This document shows, in pieces, positions 54,567-62,382 of a stretch of 64,000 nucleotides of DNA. Position 1 is the stretch's first letter. Every line of letters starts with the position of its first letter. The notes under the pieces are model-generated. The model had not been told where the DNA came from and did not search any database. It was given only the letters and a program-made list of their open reading frames with translations. Source of the stretch: Colimorpha_A sp900556615 (lineage in GTDB: Bacteria > Bacillota > Clostridia > Oscillospirales > CAG-272). Position numbers and translations under genes: made by a program. The stretch lies in assembly GCA_963598415.1 (NCBI GenBank), contig CAVBUH010000029.1, positions 78,954-142,953 of the forward strand, read 5' to 3'.

Positions 54567-55098
54567 GGAAGCTTCTTTGCACGATATTATTATAACACGT
54601 CCTATACTTCTCGGTCAAGTAGATGATGAAAATAAATTTATTTATTAAAAACCCGCCTCGCTTTTCCTCTATGCTGCTGCCCATTCAGGGAGCTTTTTGA
54701 AAAAAGCCCCTATCCCCCAAAACTTTGATAACAGAAAAACTGCGTTTTTCTTGGGGATAAGCAAAAGAAACAAGTCCTTCATAAGAAGTCGACTCTGTAT
54801 GCCGAGTTTCAAAAAATATGCCCAAAGGCAGCCGATTTTACCAACGCATGATAAGGAAGTATTTTGAAGCCAACAAATGTACTGAATTATCGGGCAATGT
54901 AAAAGGACTGTAAAGAAAAATACCAAGAGGAAAGGCTTTTATCTTTAACGGAGAAAAGTAAAAATCGAGTAGGATGAAAAGAATTGACAATATAGTTTCG
55001 CTATACTGTCTTTTTTATCATGCAATCCACGGCAGGGAGAGAAACTTCCTGCCGTCGACTTTCCTAATTACTTCGTAAAATTTTTGGTATTTGTGTGG
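54567..55098. other. Intergenic debris region with a terminator
   Basis: About 530 bp with no convincing gene. A plus-strand 31-residue frame at about 54815-54910 (MPKGSRFYQRMIRKYFEANK) reads like a gene remnant but was not identified. A hairpin GACAATATAG/CTATACTGTC followed by six T (54986-55016) is a likely plus-strand terminator. CGGCAGG/CCTGCCG (55030-55054) forms another stem. Confidence 0.5.
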
Positions 55099-55266
55099 TT
55101 ATTCCCTTGTTTCCGGTATTTGCTGAATGATGGCAGAGCGGATCGGAAAGTGATATTCAAGAAATTCCTTGATTTCTTTATCGCTCTTTCCGTGTCTGCC
55201 GAGAATATTGGCGGCTGTTTCTAATACATATAAGCTTAGTTTTTCTCGTTTATCGTCTTTCCCCAT
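55099..55266 (-). CDS. Small cytosolic protein of unknown function (55 residues)
   Basis: Minus-strand ORF beginning MGKDDKREKLSLYVLETA and ending QQIPETRE, charged and probably helical. GAGGTGCGAAG precedes the ATG. It is the last of three small genes transcribed together away from the TetR gene. No family recognised. Confidence 0.6.
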   Translation of the reverse strand: MGKDDKREKLSLYVLETAANILGRHGKSDKEIKEFLEYHFPIRSAIIQQIPETRE

Positions 55267-55278
55267 TCTTCGCACCTC

Positions 55279-55560
55279 TTATGTCAAAGGCGATTGCGGA
55301 ATAGGAAGCTCGGAAATATGTTCGATCACAAAGGGAACGCCGTACACCAAGATCAGCACAACTGCGGCAAGTGTAATGACAGCAATCATTACCGCCATTA
55401 TGTCGTGCTTTGTGGATGGAATGTAACAATCCCTTTTCGCTTCCGTTTTCAAAAGCCGATAACGAATGAGATAGATAAAGCTCCAGCGGGCACAGCCGCA
55501 CAAAGCGAGCATTGCAACTGTTCCGACAAGGGCACAAAGCATAATCAAAATTACCGTCAC
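55279..55560 (-). CDS. Small membrane protein (93 residues)
   Basis: Starts with GTG preceded by GGGAGGG about 6 nt upstream. Two long hydrophobic helices (about 3-30 and 53-78) with a basic loop between. Its start overlaps the previous small gene's stop by 4 nt. No family recognised. Confidence 0.65.
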   Translation of the reverse strand: MTVILIMLCALVGTVAMLALCGCARWSFIYLIRYRLLKTEAKRDCYIPSTKHDIMAVMIAVITLAAVVLILVYGVPFVIEHISELPIPQSPLT

Positions 55561-55691
55561 TTTTTATCCCTCCCATCCTCGTTTTTCTCAAATTGGTCGG
55601 GACAGAATCGCTTAATTGCTTTAATCATCCCAATAGTACCGGCAAGGGCACATCCCATAATTACAGGAGCGGACAGAATTGCTTTCCACAT
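55557..55691 (-). CDS. Very small membrane protein (44 residues)
   Basis: Starts MWKAILSAPVIMGCALAGT, one hydrophobic helix followed by a charged tail. GGAGG is 8 nt upstream of the ATG. It overlaps the 93-residue gene by GTGA, so the two are translationally coupled. First of three small genes divergent from the TetR regulator; no family recognised. Confidence 0.65.
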   Translation of the reverse strand: MWKAILSAPVIMGCALAGTIGMIKAIKRFCPDQFEKNEDGRDKK

Positions 55692-55725
55692 AGTGTTTAC
55701 CTCCTAAAATACTTTTTGAACTTTT

Positions 55726-55765
55726 ATCAACAACTGTTGATTTTGTTTTGCAAGTACAGTATAAT
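55726..55765 (+). promoter_or_regulatory. Promoter of tetR-ogt operon with overlapping operator
   Basis: TTGATT (55737-55742) and TATAAT (55760-55765) have a 17-bp spacer. The palindrome ATCAACAACTGTTGAT (55726-55741, 7-bp arms) overlaps the -35 box and also lies in the upstream region of the divergent small genes. It is a good candidate operator of the TetR-type protein. Confidence 0.7.
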
Positions 55766-55882
55766 ATGAAGTGGTTATCCGTTCAATCATCAATGATTTT
55801 TGATATGGAAGATAACCGACACTCTGACTATGAATGTTGAAAAAATATCATAATCGGTAAAATTGATTTCGGAGGTAACGAT

Positions 55883-56437
55883 ATGGCATCGGATGCCCGT
55901 GTGCGATATACAAAAATGATGATCGTGCAGAACTTCACAAAATTGCTGAAGGAAAAACCTATCAATAAAATTACTGTAAAGGAAATCTGCGATTTATCCG
56001 AACTGAACAGAGCAACTTTTTACAAGCATTATCTTGACGTATATGATCTGCTTGATAAAATTGAATTGCAGTTTTTGGAAGAATTGATGGCAGTCCTGAA
56101 ATCCCATAAGAACACAACCGCAAAGGATATGTTAACCTTTATTATGCTCAATTTCAAAGCAGAGGAAGAAACCTATAAGGCGATATGCTCGCCCAATGGT
56201 GATTCAACATTCCCTGCAAAAATATTTGAAGCCTGCCACGATATTTCTCTTTCCGGCAGTACATTGAAAAACAAGAAAATTACAGCAGTTCAAAAAGAAT
56301 GGGCGTATTGCTTCATCGCTAACGGGTGTAACGGCATTTTAGTAAAGTGGATTGCTGACGGTATGCATGAGCCGATCTCAGAGGTTGCTGATTTTGCACA
56401 GCAGTTGATCGACAACACACTTATGAACGTATCTTGA
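55883..56437 (+). CDS. TetR-family transcriptional regulator
   Basis: A 184-residue repressor. The N-terminal HTH is LLKEKPINKITVKEICDLSELNRATFYKHYLDVYDLL (about 20-56); the C-terminal helical domain resembles TetR_C_33-type regulators. GGAGG precedes the ATG. It lies first in an operon with ogt, a broken membrane gene and an MFS transporter and probably binds the palindrome at 55726-55741. Confidence 0.9.
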   Translation: MASDARVRYTKMMIVQNFTKLLKEKPINKITVKEICDLSELNRATFYKHYLDVYDLLDKIELQFLEELMAVLKSHKNTTAKDMLTFIMLNFKAEEETYKAICSPNGDSTFPAKIFEACHDISLSGSTLKNKKITAVQKEWAYCFIANGCNGILVKWIADGMHEPISEVADFAQQLIDNTLMNVS

Positions 56438-56450
56438 GTGGTGGTGTTTT

Positions 56451-56954
56451 ATGATATACACTTGTAAATATCAATCCCCGCTGGGGGAAATTCTTTTAGC
56501 GGCAAATGATGATGCGCTGATCGGCTTGTGGATAGACACACAAATACAAAAGTCAGCTAAAATAATCGGAGAGCGTTATATTGATATGGAAACAACGATA
56601 TTAACGAAAGTAAAAGCTTGGCTTGACCGGTATTTTGCCGGGAAAGCGCCAAGCCCGCAGGAGCTGGCTCTAAAGCCGATGGGAACTCCTTTTGCCGAAA
56701 GAGTATGGCAGCTCCTGCTGGAGATCCCCTACGGCAAGACAACTACATATGGCGAGATTGCAAAGCAAATTGCAACAGAACGGGAAATCTCACAAATGTC
56801 CGCTCAGGCGGTGGGAAATGCTGTCGGCAGTAACCCCATTTCCATTATTATTCCTTGTCACAGAGTAATCGGTGCCAGTGGAAACCTTGTAGGATATACC
56901 GGTGGCTTGGAAAAAAAGATCTTTCTGTTAAAGCTGGAAGGTCATACCTTGTAA
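56451..56954 (+). CDS. ogt: Methylated-DNA-protein-cysteine methyltransferase
   Basis: A 167-residue suicide repair protein for O6-alkylguanine. The active site is IIPCHRVIGASGNLVGYTGG with the acceptor Cys; the helix-turn-helix (PYGKTTTYGEIAKQI) and AQAVGNAVGSNP are intact. It follows tetR by 14 nt. Confidence 0.95.
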   Translation: MIYTCKYQSPLGEILLAANDDALIGLWIDTQIQKSAKIIGERYIDMETTILTKVKAWLDRYFAGKAPSPQELALKPMGTPFAERVWQLLLEIPYGKTTTYGEIAKQIATEREISQMSAQAVGNAVGSNPISIIIPCHRVIGASGNLVGYTGGLEKKIFLLKLEGHTL

Positions 56955-56968
56955 ATAAGAGGCTGAAA

Positions 56969-57663
56969 ATGTTACACAAAATATTAAGCACGACCGGTTT
57001 CGGCGTTCTTGGCATAGACCCCATCACAGCTATCGTTTTGCTCGGCATGGGTATGCGAAAAGAGAAGAAGTATAAAACACCATTTTTATGGCTACCTTTA
57101 CCGTGCTGTCTATTCTCATCGGTGCGATTCTTTCCACCATATTCGGCTCGGCGGCAGTTGATATATTGAAACGGCTGATCCCTGGTGACGAGCATCCCTT
57201 TTGGGGTAACCTTGAATTTGGCATATCCGTCATCATACTCGTTTGGGTTATCATTAAGATATGTAAGCCTAAAGAGAAAAAAGAGAAAGAATCCAAAGTC
57301 GTTGACGGTTCGCTTCTGAAATTTATCGTAACAGGTATTGTCTTTGCCTTCACCTGCTTTACCGATCCTACCTATTATGCGGTAATGCTTCTCGGCGGCG
57401 AATCTCATAATTTCTTTACAGCCACACTTCTTTTGACGGTCTGGTTTGTTGTAAGCCAATCTATGTCCTTTGCCGTCTACTTTGCCAATCAGTTCGGCGC
57501 ACTCGATAAGCTCACAGCTTGGCTTGACAGGGTAAAAGCAAGATTTACAGGCAGACCACAAAAAATAATCAGCACTGTCATATATACCATTTTGCTGATT
57601 ATCGGTGTGGCTTTAATGGTAGATTCCACTTACTTCTTGTTTAGTGGTAAGTATTTGTTTTAA
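56969..57663 (+). pseudogene. Small membrane transporter-like gene split by a one-base frameshift
   Basis: The first frame (56969 onward) reads MLHKILSTTGFGVLGIDPIT...GMRKEKKYKTP with a good SD (AGAGG). The second frame (57088-57663) reads MATFTVLSILIGAILSTIFGS... through three to four more helices. The two parts join into one natural 231-residue membrane protein if one T is added to the TTTTT run at 57083-57087. The second part has no SD of its own. Either a real inactivating indel, a sequencing error or slippage. Function not recognised. Confidence 0.65.
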
Positions 57664-57685
57664 TTAGAAAGTTGGTAAGTTGCAA

Positions 57686-58843
57686 ATGTACACATTACTT
57701 CTCGCTCTGATTTATATCGCTTTTATCAGTCTCGGTTTGCCTGATTCACTTTTAGGCTCGGGTTGGCCCGTTATGCATGAAACGTTTGGTGTTTCGATTT
57801 CTTCTATGGGCATTGTTACTATGGTAATTTCAGGATGTACCATCCTTTCCAGTCTTTTTTCCGACAGATTGACACGAAAGCTGGGCGCAAGCATCGTAAC
57901 GGTTATAAGCGTCTTTTTGACGGCTGTGGCACTTTTAGGTTTCTCTTTCGCAACGGAATTTTGGATGCTGATCATCCTTGCTATTCCTTACGGACTCGGT
58001 GCAGGCGCCATTGACGCGGCACTAAACAACTATGTAGCACTTCATTATACCTCCAGGCATATAAGCTGGCTCCATTGCTTTTGGGGCGTAGGAACCATCG
58101 TCAGCCCCTTTGTGATGAGCTATGCATTGGAAAATTCTGTATGGCGTGACGGCTACCGTATCGTAGCCTTTATTCAGCTTGGTATCGGATTGCTGCTTTT
58201 GCTGAGCTTGTCTGTGTGGAAGGTAAACAAAAGCAAGTCGGTTGCGGTGGAAGAACAGAAAAGCGTCGGACTTATCGGTGCCCTGAAAATCAAGGGTGTA
58301 CCGTTTCTTTTGCTGGGCTTTTTCGCCTATTGCGCAGCCGAAGCCACGGCGATGGGCTGGTCAGCTACATACTTTTCGCAGGTCAAAGGACTTGACGGCC
58401 AGACCGCCGCCGCATACGCATCTCTTGTGTTTATTGGTCTGACATTCGGCAGATTCATCGGCGGATTTTTGATGGATAAGCTGGGCGACCGAAAAATGAT
58501 CCTACTCGGTGCTTCCATTGCAGTATGCGGTATCGTTTTGCTGTTTGTTCCAACGAAAAATGAATGGCTGTCTATTATCGGATTTGTCGTAATCGGACTT
58601 GGCTATGCGCCCATCTACCCTTGCATTATCCACGCAACACCCGGTAACTTTGGCGCAGAAAATTCCGGTGCCATTATCGGCATCCAAATGGCAAGCGCCT
58701 ATGTAGGCTCCACCTTTATGCCGCCCCTTTACGGTCTGCTGGGCAGATATTTGGGCTATGACATTATGCCGATTTACTTACTACTTTTTATGGGACTGAT
58801 GTTGTATATGGTGGAGAAAACTTTTCGGATAGCGAAAAGCTAA
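57686..58843 (+). CDS. Major facilitator superfamily transporter
   Basis: A 385-residue 12-helix protein. It begins LIYIAFISLGLPDSLLGSGWPVM and carries FSDRLTRKLGASIVTVIS after helix 2, FGRFIGGFLMDKLGDRKMILLG before helix 8 and the glycine-rich GAGAIDAALNNYVALHYTSRH of sugar-type MFS proteins. TTG at 57680 is an alternative start. Last gene in the tetR operon; ligand unknown. Confidence 0.88.
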   Translation: MYTLLLALIYIAFISLGLPDSLLGSGWPVMHETFGVSISSMGIVTMVISGCTILSSLFSDRLTRKLGASIVTVISVFLTAVALLGFSFATEFWMLIILAIPYGLGAGAIDAALNNYVALHYTSRHISWLHCFWGVGTIVSPFVMSYALENSVWRDGYRIVAFIQLGIGLLLLLSLSVWKVNKSKSVAVEEQKSVGLIGALKIKGVPFLLLGFFAYCAAEATAMGWSATYFSQVKGLDGQTAAAYASLVFIGLTFGRFIGGFLMDKLGDRKMILLGASIAVCGIVLLFVPTKNEWLSIIGFVVIGLGYAPIYPCIIHATPGNFGAENSGAIIGIQMASAYVGSTFMPPLYGLLGRYLGYDIMPIYLLLFMGLMLYMVEKTFRIAKS

Positions 58844-58852
58844 ACAGAAATT

Positions 58853-59032
58853 TTAAGGCAATACCGCACAATGATTGTTGTGCAGTTGCGTCGCCGGGTT
58901 TTTCGTCAGACAATAGAAATTGAGGAGGCTAGAGTCACTCCTCTGCCGATAAAATTTGTGAAGTATGACGGAAAAGATGCAAGTAAATACGCAACAAAGA
59001 ATTTAGCCGTACATTATGAGGTGTTGTCTTAA
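58853..59032 (+). repeat. Dispersed repeat, copy G, with intact 53-residue ORF
   Basis: Core 58857-59028 (172 bp) between TTAA on both sides. An ORF at 58871-59032 starts MIVVQLRRRVF, contains IEEARVTPLPIKFVKYDG and ends VLS before TAA in the terminal TTAA. The right flank TTTTAAGGAG provides the ribosome binding site for the DUF4180 gene at 59051. Confidence 0.87.
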
Positions 59033-59050
59033 ATTTTAAGGAGAAAGAAC

Positions 59051-59413
59051 ATGCAATTATCAAAAGTTGAAAAAAACGGTGTTGCTTGTGCTGTTGTAAA
59101 CAGTAATGAGCTTGTTATCACCGATACGCAATCCGCATTAGATTTACTTATGTCTGCAATATACGATTTAGGAACAAAAAATATTATTATCAGCAAGAAA
59201 CGGATAACGGAGGATTTCTTTATCTTAAGTAAAGAAATTGCGGGAGAAATTCTGCAAAAATATGTAAATTATGGTGGTCGCATCGCCATTTACGGTGATT
59301 ATTCACACTACACAAGCAAACCGCTGAAAGATTTTATCTATGAAAGCAATAAAGGCAAAGATGTGTTCTTTGTTGCTACACGGGAGGAAGCAATTGATAA
59401 GTTGACACTTTGA
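59051..59413 (+). CDS. DUF4180 family protein
   Basis: A 120-residue protein with the family pattern ITDTQSALDLLMSAIYDLGTKNIIISK, then LSKEIAGEILQKYVNYGGRIAIYGDYS and YESNKGKDVFFVATREEA. Function unknown; it is often found on accessory regions near transcriptional regulators. AAGGAG is 8 nt upstream and lies at the edge of repeat copy G. Confidence 0.88.
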   Translation: MQLSKVEKNGVACAVVNSNELVITDTQSALDLLMSAIYDLGTKNIIISKKRITEDFFILSKEIAGEILQKYVNYGGRIAIYGDYSHYTSKPLKDFIYESNKGKDVFFVATREEAIDKLTL

Positions 59414-59437
59414 GAAAGGTCTATTATACAAGCCTTT

Positions 59438-59571
59438 ATGAGTCACTATATATCACAGGAGTTTACGAGAGAACTATGGAAACAGAAATTGTACATGGTC
59501 TACTCTATGCAAAGTTTGGGAAGATGGTTATTTGCATAGAGTAATAAAACCATCAAAAATTCCCACTTTGC
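59438..59571 (+). promoter_or_regulatory. Attenuator leader of the Lsa-type gene
   Basis: A 33-residue leader ORF (59438-59539, MSHYISQEFTRELWKQKLYM...) overlaps two mutually exclusive pairings: TACTCTATGCAAA (59501-59513) with TTTGCATAGAGTA (59531-59543), or GCAAAG/GATGGTT (59509-59529) with AACCATC/CTTTGC (59548-59571). A second short ORF starts at 59476. This is the layout of antibiotic-sensing leader attenuation. Confidence 0.65.
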
Positions 59572-59607
59572 TGACGAAAATGTAAAAGACAAAGGAGGAA
59601 TTTATTT

Positions 59608-61086
59608 ATGTCAGTGATTACGGTATCTAATTTGACCTTCGCATACGAAGGCAGCTATGATAATGTATTTGAAAATGTGAGCTTCCAAATTGATACCGAT
59701 TGGAAACTCGGATTTATCGGAAGAAACGGAAGAGGAAAAACCACCTTTCTCAATCTTCTGATGGGAAAATACACTTACAGTGGAACAATCAGCAAAGATG
59801 CCCAAATGAAATATTTTCCGTATTCTGTAAACGATATGTCAAAATACGCAATCGAAGTCATGCAGGAGATTTGTCCTTTTGCAGAGGATTGGGAATTTCT
59901 AAAAGAAATTTCTTTGCTTGATGTTGACGCAGAAGCACTTTATCGCCCCTTTGAAACGCTTTCGGGCGGCGAAAGAACAAAGGTGCTGTTGGCAGCATTA
60001 TTTCTTTCCCCCAACAGCTTTCTTCTGATTGATGAACCAACGAACCATTTAGATTCACAAGCTCGAAGAAAGGTCTGCGAATATTTGAGGCGGAAGAAAG
60101 GATTTATACTTGTTTCTCACGACAGAGCGTTATTGGATGGCTGCGTAGACCACGTTTTATCCATAAATCGAGCAAATATTGAAATTCAGCAGGGCAATTT
60201 TTCTTCTTGGTGGAAAAACAAGAAGCTTCATGACGAATTTGAATTAAACCAAAATGAGAGGCTAAAAAAGGAGATTGACAGATTAGAGCAAGCGGCAAAG
60301 CAAACAGCTGGGTGGTCCGACAAGGTAGAAAAGAGTAAAATGGGATCAACTAATTCCGGTTCTAAAATCGACCGTGGCTATGTCGGACACAAATCTGCTA
60401 AGTTGATGAAACGAGCCAAAAGTCAGGAAAACAGAATGATGGCTGCGATAAGTGATAAATCGAAATTGCTACAAAACATAGAGCAATCGGACAGCTTGTT
60501 GATAAATACACTTCACTACCACAAAGAAGTTTTGGTAAGTGCCGCAGGACTTTCTCTTTTTTATGACGATACTCCTGTTTGCTCCGATATAACCTTTCAG
60601 ATTAGGCAGGGCGACAGAGCTGCAGTGAAAGGAAAGAACGGAAGCGGCAAGTCCGCATTGCTGAAGCTTGTATGCGGAGAGGACATAAAACACTCAGGCT
60701 TTTTAGAAATCGGAAGCAATCTTAAAATATCTTATGTATCGCAGGATACATCTTTTTTAAGAGACTCTCTTGCTGATTATGCGAAACAAAGTGGTATAGA
60801 CGAGAGCTTGTTCAAAGCGATCCTTAGAAAAATGGGCTTTGAGCGAATTCAGTTTGAAAAAAATATGAAGGATTTCAGCGAAGGTCAAAAGAAAAAAGCT
60901 TTGATAGCTCGTAGTCTCTGCGAACAGGCTCATTTATTTGTATGGGATGAACCATTGAACTTTATTGACGTTATTTCGAGAATGCAAATTGAGGAATTGC
61001 TGCTTGAATATAAGCCAACGATGATTTTTGTAGAACACGATATTGCATTTCAGGAAAAAATTGCAACGTCAGAGATTCTGCTGTAA
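59608..61086 (+). CDS. ABC-F ribosomal protection protein, Lsa type
   Basis: A 492-residue soluble protein with two ATPase domains and no membrane helices. Domain 1 has GRNGRGKTTF, LSGGERTKVLLAAL and FLLIDEPTNHLD; the linker (about 195-290) is the antibiotic-resistance arm; domain 2 has GKNGSGKSALLKL and FSEGQKKKALIARSL. The N-terminus VSNLTFAYEGSYDNVFENVSFQID and length are those of Lsa proteins, which rescue ribosomes from lincosamides, streptogramin A and pleuromutilins. AAAGGAGG precedes the ATG. Exact class is inferred from overall pattern. Confidence 0.85.
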   Translation: MSVITVSNLTFAYEGSYDNVFENVSFQIDTDWKLGFIGRNGRGKTTFLNLLMGKYTYSGTISKDAQMKYFPYSVNDMSKYAIEVMQEICPFAEDWEFLKEISLLDVDAEALYRPFETLSGGERTKVLLAALFLSPNSFLLIDEPTNHLDSQARRKVCEYLRRKKGFILVSHDRALLDGCVDHVLSINRANIEIQQGNFSSWWKNKKLHDEFELNQNERLKKEIDRLEQAAKQTAGWSDKVEKSKMGSTNSGSKIDRGYVGHKSAKLMKRAKSQENRMMAAISDKSKLLQNIEQSDSLLINTLHYHKEVLVSAAGLSLFYDDTPVCSDITFQIRQGDRAAVKGKNGSGKSALLKLVCGEDIKHSGFLEIGSNLKISYVSQDTSFLRDSLADYAKQSGIDESLFKAILRKMGFERIQFEKNMKDFSEGQKKKALIARSLCEQAHLFVWDEPLNFIDVISRMQIEELLLEYKPTMIFVEHDIAFQEKIATSEILL

Positions 61087-61130
61087 AAGCAAAGTTTTTA
61101 GTTTTCGTTTTAGATGGAGAAAAAAGTAAA

Positions 61131-61706
61131 GTGATCGGGAATATAATTACCGGAATTGTTACATATGTGAGCACAAGTATAGATGATTTGCTCGTAAGTG
61201 CCATATTCTTTGCACAGAGCAATTCAAAAAGGGACAATATCAGAATTATTACAGGCAAATATTTAGGGACGGGTTTGTTGGTTGCAATAGGCTGCTTGGG
61301 TGCGTTTGGATTAAAATTTATTCCAACGCAATATATCGGCTTGATAGGCTTCATTCCTATCGTCCTGGGCATCAAAGAGTTTCTAAATACAAAAAAGATT
61401 GATGATTCTGATAAGCAAACTAACAAGGCAAAAGGACTGCTTTTTCATGTAGCCGTTGTTTCTATCGCCAACGGCGCAGATAACATTGGTGTTTACATTC
61501 CTCTTTTTGCAGGGTATAAACGGCAGGAGTTACTTCTCATATGTGTGGTGTATGCGGTCATGATCGCAATATGGTGTTATCTTGCAAAAATGCTGACAAG
61601 CTTGCCCCGACTCCGAAATTTTATAGCACAGCATAAACCAATCCTCATTCCGGTTGTATATGTCGTATTAGGATGTTATATTCTTGTGAAATCATATCTT
61701 TTCTAA
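61131..61706 (+). CDS. cadD: CadD-family cadmium resistance transporter
   Basis: A 191-residue membrane protein with five to six helices. The N-terminal TYVSTSIDDLLVSAIFFAQ and the central VSIANGADNIGVYIPLFAG are the CadD signatures (paired ID and NGADN motifs). It starts with GTG (MIGNIITG) and follows the Lsa-type gene by 44 nt, probably in one transcript. Confidence 0.88.
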   Translation: MIGNIITGIVTYVSTSIDDLLVSAIFFAQSNSKRDNIRIITGKYLGTGLLVAIGCLGAFGLKFIPTQYIGLIGFIPIVLGIKEFLNTKKIDDSDKQTNKAKGLLFHVAVVSIANGADNIGVYIPLFAGYKRQELLLICVVYAVMIAIWCYLAKMLTSLPRLRNFIAQHKPILIPVVYVVLGCYILVKSYLF

Positions 61707-61853
61707 ACGAAGAGGGACGTTGAATTTACTCTTTCGATAAACAAAAGCGAAGAGAACACTTAGGAACAACAAAAGGGGCAGCGTTGCGATTAAAATCTGG
61801 TCGGCATACAAAAGTGAGAAAATAAAAGAATTAGTGGAGGAAAGAAGACTTTT

Positions 61854-62087
61854 ATGAACAACACAACACGTTTTAACGGAAAAGCTGAAATATATGCAAA
61901 AGCAAGACCGAGCTATTCTTGGGAATTGTTTGACTATATGAAAAATTCGATCGGGTTATCCGAAGGGTGTTCTGTTGCTGATATTTCTTTATTTGGTATT
62001 GTTAATAGGTACTCTTTTGAAGAAAAAACGTCTAAAAAATATAAACGTAATAGCAAGAACTTGGGAAAAGCTTATAAAAAGACTTAA
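61854..62087 (+). pseudogene. Truncated SAM-dependent methyltransferase
   Basis: The first 45 residues (MNNTTRFNGKAEIYAKARPSY...LSEGCSVADI) match the N-terminus of a class I methyltransferase, stopping just before the SAM-binding GSGTG motif. After about 61984 the frame reads unrelated residues (SLFGIVNRYSFEEK). Another frame there has a hydrophobic run (IFLYLVLLIGTLLKKKRL), so a different gene's end seems joined. GGAGG lies upstream of the ATG. Non-functional as a methyltransferase. Confidence 0.65.
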
Positions 62088-62146
62088 ATTCATAAAAAAC
62101 ACAAACTTCCGGTTTGCAGGAACAAAAAACAATAGAAACTCTTTTC

Positions 62147-62186
62147 AGCCGATGGCAGGTAAAAATCACTTGCCGTCGGCTTTTTG
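62147..62186 (+). terminator. Terminator after the accessory plus-strand genes
   Basis: AGCCGATGGCAGGT (62147-62160) pairs with ACTTGCCGTCGGCT (62168-62181), followed by TTTTTG. A good intrinsic terminator. Confidence 0.8.
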
Positions 62187-62300
62187 TTGCTTGTAATCCA
62201 ACCCAAAATAATAAGTATCTTTCGATAATAATAGTCACAGAGGTAACAAGAAGCGGGGTTTTGATACCCAAATCTCAATTTGCAAAATTATCGCTTTGCA

Positions 62301-62342
62301 GAAAAGAAGCGGTGCAGCCTCTTTTCAAGGTTACACCGTTTC
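62301..62342 (-). terminator. Terminator of clpB
   Basis: GAAGCGGTG pairs with CACCGTTTC (62334-62342) with an inner AGCCT/AGGTT stem; TTTTCTG follows on the minus strand, 40 nt after the clpB stop. Confidence 0.7.
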
Positions 62343-62382
62343 TTACTTCCTTATGAGATTTCTCATGAGGAATCTCCATGCT

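Noticed and set aside
54669..54926. Minus-strand 85-residue ORF
   Set aside because: No ribosome binding site, unnatural composition rich in Phe, Leu and Cys and no family resemblance; treated as debris.
54984..55006. TTGACA followed by TATACT as a promoter
   Set aside because: Spacing is only 12 bp and the segment is one arm of a terminator-like hairpin.
56969..57663. Programmed ribosomal frameshift at the T run
   Set aside because: No slippery heptamer with a downstream stem or internal Shine-Dalgarno was seen, so a simple indel is more likely; it is reported as a broken gene.
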